NCBI GenBank assembly: GCA_036378495.1
Contig: DASUWI010000120.1
Location: 1 to 7,840, forward strand
Length of the DNA stretch: 7,840 nucleotides
Source of the DNA: JAFALX01 sp036378495
GTDB taxonomy: Bacteria > Chloroflexota > Dormibacteria > Aeolococcales > Aeolococcaceae
Reading direction: 5' to 3'
The first letter of the stretch is position 1, and each line of letters starts with the position of its first letter. The notes beneath the pieces are model-generated. The model saw nothing but the letters and a program-made list of their open reading frames with translations. It was not told the DNA's origin and did no database searches. Position numbers and translations under genes: made by a program. Positions 5,657-7,840 of the stretch are shown here, one piece after another.

Positions 5657-6426
5657 TGCTGCTCGGCGACGGTTATCGACTGCATCACGTCACCCTGCTG
5701 GATCTGGGTGACCACGTCCATGCCCGAGTAGACCTTGCCGAACAGGTTGTAGAGGTTCTGCAGCTGCGACGTGTCGTCCGCGCTGCAGATGAAGAACTGC
5801 GAGCCGTTGGTGTTCGTGCCACTGTTGGCCATGGCCAGGCAGCCGGCGACGTACTTCTGCCTCACCGGCTCGTCGTTGAACTTGAATCCGGGACCGCCGG
5901 ACCCGCACGCGCCCGTGGGGCTCGCCGGCGCTGCAGGCACGTTGCCGATGCACCCCGGGTCACCACCCTGGATCACGAAGTTCGCCACCACGCGATGAAA
6001 GGGAATGCCGTCGTAGAAGTGGTTGCGCGCCAGCGTGACGAACACGTTCACGGTCGCGGGCGCCAGGTCGGGCTGGAGGCAGAGCACGATCTTGCCCTTC
6101 GGTGTGGTGATCGTCGCCTGGTACAGCTTGGTCTGATCGATGCTCATCCCCACCGGCGCCGAGTACGTGTGCAGGTCCGCCGGCGGGCTCAGCGGCTGCA
6201 GCGGGGCGCCGAACGTCGCCGTGGAACAGTCGGCGTACGGGATCGGCGAGCTCGCGGGCGTGGGCGAGGCGCTGGCGGACGCCGGCGCCGCCGTCGGCGA
6301 GGAGCGGGTCACCCCCACTGTCGACGCACGGTTGAATCCCACGGCGATGGCGACGATGGCGGCGACGATCACGGCACCCGCCGCGACCAGCAGCGGGACG
6401 TTGCGCGTGCCGCGCGGGTCTCCCAT
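5653..6426 (-). CDS. Membrane-anchored extracytoplasmic cyclophilin-type peptidyl-prolyl isomerase
   Basis: A 257-residue protein predicted to catalyse cis-trans isomerisation of prolyl bonds in exported proteins. It has a short N-terminus, one membrane helix (about 10-31), an S/A/P/T linker (about 40-63) and a cyclophilin domain (about 101-255). Domain motifs are FYDGIPFHRVV with Arg145, FVIQGGDP with Gln153, NSGTNTNGSQFFI (201-213) and LFGKV (228-232). The loop after GGDP carries an extra segment of roughly a dozen residues bounded by Cys159 and Cys174. Six cysteines (67, 116, 159, 174, 196, 214) are unusual for a cytoplasmic enzyme and suit an exported disulfide-bonded one. The position matching human CypA His126 is Tyr226, and Trp121 is absent, so low cyclosporin affinity is expected. 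The start is ATG at 6426, sharing one base with the hemB stop (TGATG), with AGGAGG upstream. It separates hemB from hemL. Confidence 0.92.
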   Translation of the reverse strand: MGDPRGTRNVPLLVAAGAVIVAAIVAIAVGFNRASTVGVTRSSPTAAPASASASPTPASSPIPYADCSTATFGAPLQPLSPPADLHTYSAPVGMSIDQTKLYQATITTPKGKIVLCLQPDLAPATVNVFVTLARNHFYDGIPFHRVVANFVIQGGDPGCIGNVPAAPASPTGACGSGGPGFKFNDEPVRQKYVAGCLAMANSGTNTNGSQFFICSADDTSQLQNLYNLFGKVYSGMDVVTQIQQGDVMQSITVAEQQ

Positions 6427-7418
6427 CAGACCCGCGCCTCCTCGGCGATCCAGCGCGCGGCGTCGAGCGCGTGATACGTGATCACCAGGTCGGCGCCGGC
6501 GCGACGGACGCCGGTCAGCGTCTCCAGCACCGCGGCGCGCTCGTCGAATGCCCCGGCCGCGGCTGCGTGGTGCAGCATCGCGTACTCGCCGCTGGTGCAG
6601 TACGCCGCCAGCGGCAGGTCCGTGACGTCGCGCACCCGCGCCACCACGTCGAGAAAGGTCAGCGCCGGCTTCACCATCACCATGTCAGCGCCCTCCTCGA
6701 TATCGAGCATCGCCTCGCGTTCGGCCTCGCGCACATTGGCCGGGTTCATCTGATATCCACGCCGGTCGCCGTCGCGGGGCGCGCACTCGGCGGCGTCGCG
6801 GAACGGCCCGTACATCACGGAGGCGAACTTCGCGCTGTAGCCGAGGATCGCCGTGTCGCCGTATCCCGCTGCGTCGAGCGCTTCGCGGATCGCACCCACC
6901 TGCCCGTCCATCATCCCGCTCGGGGCGATGATGTCGGCCCCGGCGGCGGCCTGGCTGGCGGCCACCCTGGCGTAGCGCTCGAGGGTGGCGTCGTTGTCCA
7001 CACGTCCGGCCTCGCCGAGCACGCCGCAGTGACCGTGCGACGTGTACTCGCAGAGACAGCAGTCCGCGATCAGCACGCAGTCCTCGCCGAATCGCGCGCG
7101 CAGGAGCCGGGTGGCGTGCTGCACAGCACCGTGGTCGTCCCAGGCTGGCGAGCCCTCCGCGTCCTTGGTGGCAGGAAGCCCGAACAGCAGCACCGCACCG
7201 CAGCCGGCGCCGAGGCTGCGCTCCACGACGTCGGCGGCGGAATCGACGGTCTCGTGACGGTGTCCCGGCAGCGCCGCGATAGCAGCGGGCGCGCTCGCGC
7301 CTTCACGGATGAACAGCGGCAGCACGAGATCGGCAGGGTCCAGCGTGGTCTCGCGGGCCAGCCGGCGCAGGCCGGCGGTACGGCGCAGGCGGCGTGCGCG
7401 CTCCAGCGGATAGGGCAT
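6426..7418 (-). CDS. hemB: Porphobilinogen synthase (5-aminolevulinate dehydratase), zinc-type
   Basis: It condenses two 5-aminolevulinate molecules into porphobilinogen, downstream of HemL in tetrapyrrole synthesis. The 330 residues are full length. Landmarks are RARRLRRTAGLRRL..ET (7-24), LPLFIREG (33-40) and the zinc ligands Cys121, Cys123 and Cys131 in CLCEYTSHGHCG. The Schiff-base pair is also present: Lys197 in YSAKFASVMYGPFR and Lys250 in MVKPA. The cysteine triad marks the zinc-dependent class rather than the Asp-rich magnesium class. Near residues 271-280 the segment reads AAYCTSGEYA, where most homologues have Q/N/H-V-S-G-E-Y, so Cys274-Thr275 is a local change by the active-site lid region. 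ATG at 7418 is 32 bases after hemD; only a weak GGTAGG lies upstream. It ends as TGATG with the cyclophilin gene. Confidence 0.97.
   Translation of the reverse strand: MPYPLERARRLRRTAGLRRLARETTLDPADLVLPLFIREGASAPAAIAALPGHRHETVDSAADVVERSLGAGCGAVLLFGLPATKDAEGSPAWDDHGAVQHATRLLRARFGEDCVLIADCCLCEYTSHGHCGVLGEAGRVDNDATLERYARVAASQAAAGADIIAPSGMMDGQVGAIREALDAAGYGDTAILGYSAKFASVMYGPFRDAAECAPRDGDRRGYQMNPANVREAEREAMLDIEEGADMVMVKPALTFLDVVARVRDVTDLPLAAYCTSGEYAMLHHAAAAGAFDERAAVLETLTGVRRAGADLVITYHALDAARWIAEEARV
6437..6443 (-). promoter_or_regulatory. Shine-Dalgarno for the cyclophilin gene
   Basis: GAGGAGG on the minus strand lies ten bases before the ATG, within the last codons of hemB (the Glu-Glu codons). 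It allows independent initiation in addition to coupling through the TGATG junction. Confidence 0.55.
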
Positions 7419-7450
7419 GCGCGCTGAGCCTACCAGCCGCTCGCCGCCAC

Positions 7451-7840
7451 TCAGGCGCGAGCGGCGCCCGACCAGGCGCGGTCCAGCGCCGTCACCAATC
7501 CGCGCGCGCTCGGCTCGTCCGCGACGCCGGTCACGCCGATGCCGCAGCGCCGCGCCACATCAGCCGTGTGCGGTCCGATACAGACGACGACAGCGCCATC
7601 GGGGAGCGCCCGGCCGGCGAGCGCCCGGACCAGGTGACGCGCTGTGCTGCCGCTGGTCAGCGTCACCGCGTCGACGCCGGTGTCCAGCGCCGCGGCCAGA
7701 CGGCGCGGCGCATCGGGAGGCATGACGCTGCGGTACACCGCCTGGGTGCGCACCTCGGCCCCGGCGGCGCGCAACCCCTCGGGCAGCGCGGCGCCGGCGC
7801 CCTCTGCGGCCGGGAACCAGACCAAGGCGCCGGTCATCGC
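7451..7840 (-). CDS. hemD: Uroporphyrinogen-III synthase, C-terminal part (cut by the window edge)
   Basis: HemD closes hydroxymethylbilane into uroporphyrinogen III with inversion of ring D, the branch point to heme, siroheme and cobalamin. The visible 129 residues correspond to the second half of the bilobed fold. They start in the segment with the pattern L-x-x-P-x-A-E-G-A, then GLRAAGAEV and VYRSV. Next come DAVTLTSGSTARHLVRAL, VVVCIGPHTADVARRCGI and PSARGLVTAL. The SGSTA and IGPHTA stretches are the typical weak signatures of this divergent family. The frame is open through the right edge, so the Met at 7837 is probably internal rather than the start. The place before hemB is typical of hemC-hemD-hemB-hemL clusters. 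HemD is poorly conserved, so the call leans on both motif pattern and context. Confidence 0.88.
   Translation of the reverse strand, partial: AMTGALVWFPAAEGAGAALPEGLRAAGAEVRTQAVYRSVMPPDAPRRLAAALDTGVDAVTLTSGSTARHLVRALAGRALPDGAVVVCIGPHTADVARRCGIGVTGVADEPSARGLVTALDRAWSGAARA

Noticed and set aside
4058..5731. A 557-codon open frame on the plus strand
   Set aside because: It lies opposite tatA and hemL, which match well-known families over their full length. The product is Arg/His/Ala-rich with no recognisable domain, as expected of antisense frames in very G+C-rich DNA.
6255..6290. Similarity between the A/S/P/T linker coding DNA of the cyclophilin (about 6255-6290) and the protease (about 1705-1740) as a dispersed repeat
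   Set aside because: The shared stretch is about 13 bases and is explained by both linkers using the same small set of G+C-rich Ala, Ser and Pro codons.
6471..7427. A 318-codon open frame on the plus strand opposite hemB
   Set aside because: hemB is unmistakable on the other strand; the plus-strand product shows no domain.
7835..7837. ATG near the right edge as the start of hemD
   Set aside because: The frame is open to the edge, and the sequence after this Met corresponds to the middle of the HemD fold, so the real start lies outside the window.

Overview
This is a very G+C-rich stretch in which every recognisable gene lies on the minus strand, so transcription runs from right to left. The genes are packed almost end to end. 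The largest gap is about 43 bases, several junctions are 1- or 4-base stop/start overlaps, and no transcription terminator is visible. I read it as the interior of one long housekeeping operon, or a few tightly abutting ones, with both ends cut by the window.

In order of transcription it contains: the C-terminal part of uroporphyrinogen-III synthase (hemD); porphobilinogen synthase (hemB); a membrane-anchored extracytoplasmic cyclophilin; glutamate-1-semialdehyde aminomutase (hemL); the twin-arginine translocase genes tatA and tatC; ribonuclease PH (rph); the RdgB/HAM1 NTP pyrophosphatase; a membrane-anchored HtrA-like serine protease without a PDZ domain; thioredoxin reductase (trxB); and the first 19 codons of a PduO-type cob(I)alamin adenosyltransferase, whose start overlaps the trxB stop.

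Four themes are interleaved. The first is tetrapyrrole synthesis: hemL and hemB supply 5-aminolevulinate and porphobilinogen by the C5 route, hemD makes uroporphyrinogen III, and the adenosyltransferase finishes a corrin cofactor. The second is export and envelope protein quality control: TatA, TatC, the anchored cyclophilin and the anchored protease. The third is RNA and nucleotide-pool care (rph, rdgB). The fourth is thiol redox (trxB).

The organism is a high-G+C bacterium using the C5 heme pathway. Three of the ten initiation codons seen are clearly GTG in addition to the edge gene and hemL, and nearly all stops are TGA. The A/P/S/T-rich linkers behind single membrane anchors, the TatA with a WGPGKLP hinge and the gene mixture would suit Actinomycetota, Chloroflexota or a related lineage such as Dormibacterota. 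This placement is an inference from style, not a demonstrated assignment.

I found no mobile element, tRNA, rRNA, CRISPR array or large repeat. The enzymes are recognisable, mostly intact housekeeping families, and I do not see a clearly new system. The points most worth a second look are the cyclophilin with a cysteine-flanked insertion inside the heme genes, the PDZ-less protease, and the combined tetrapyrrole/export layout.
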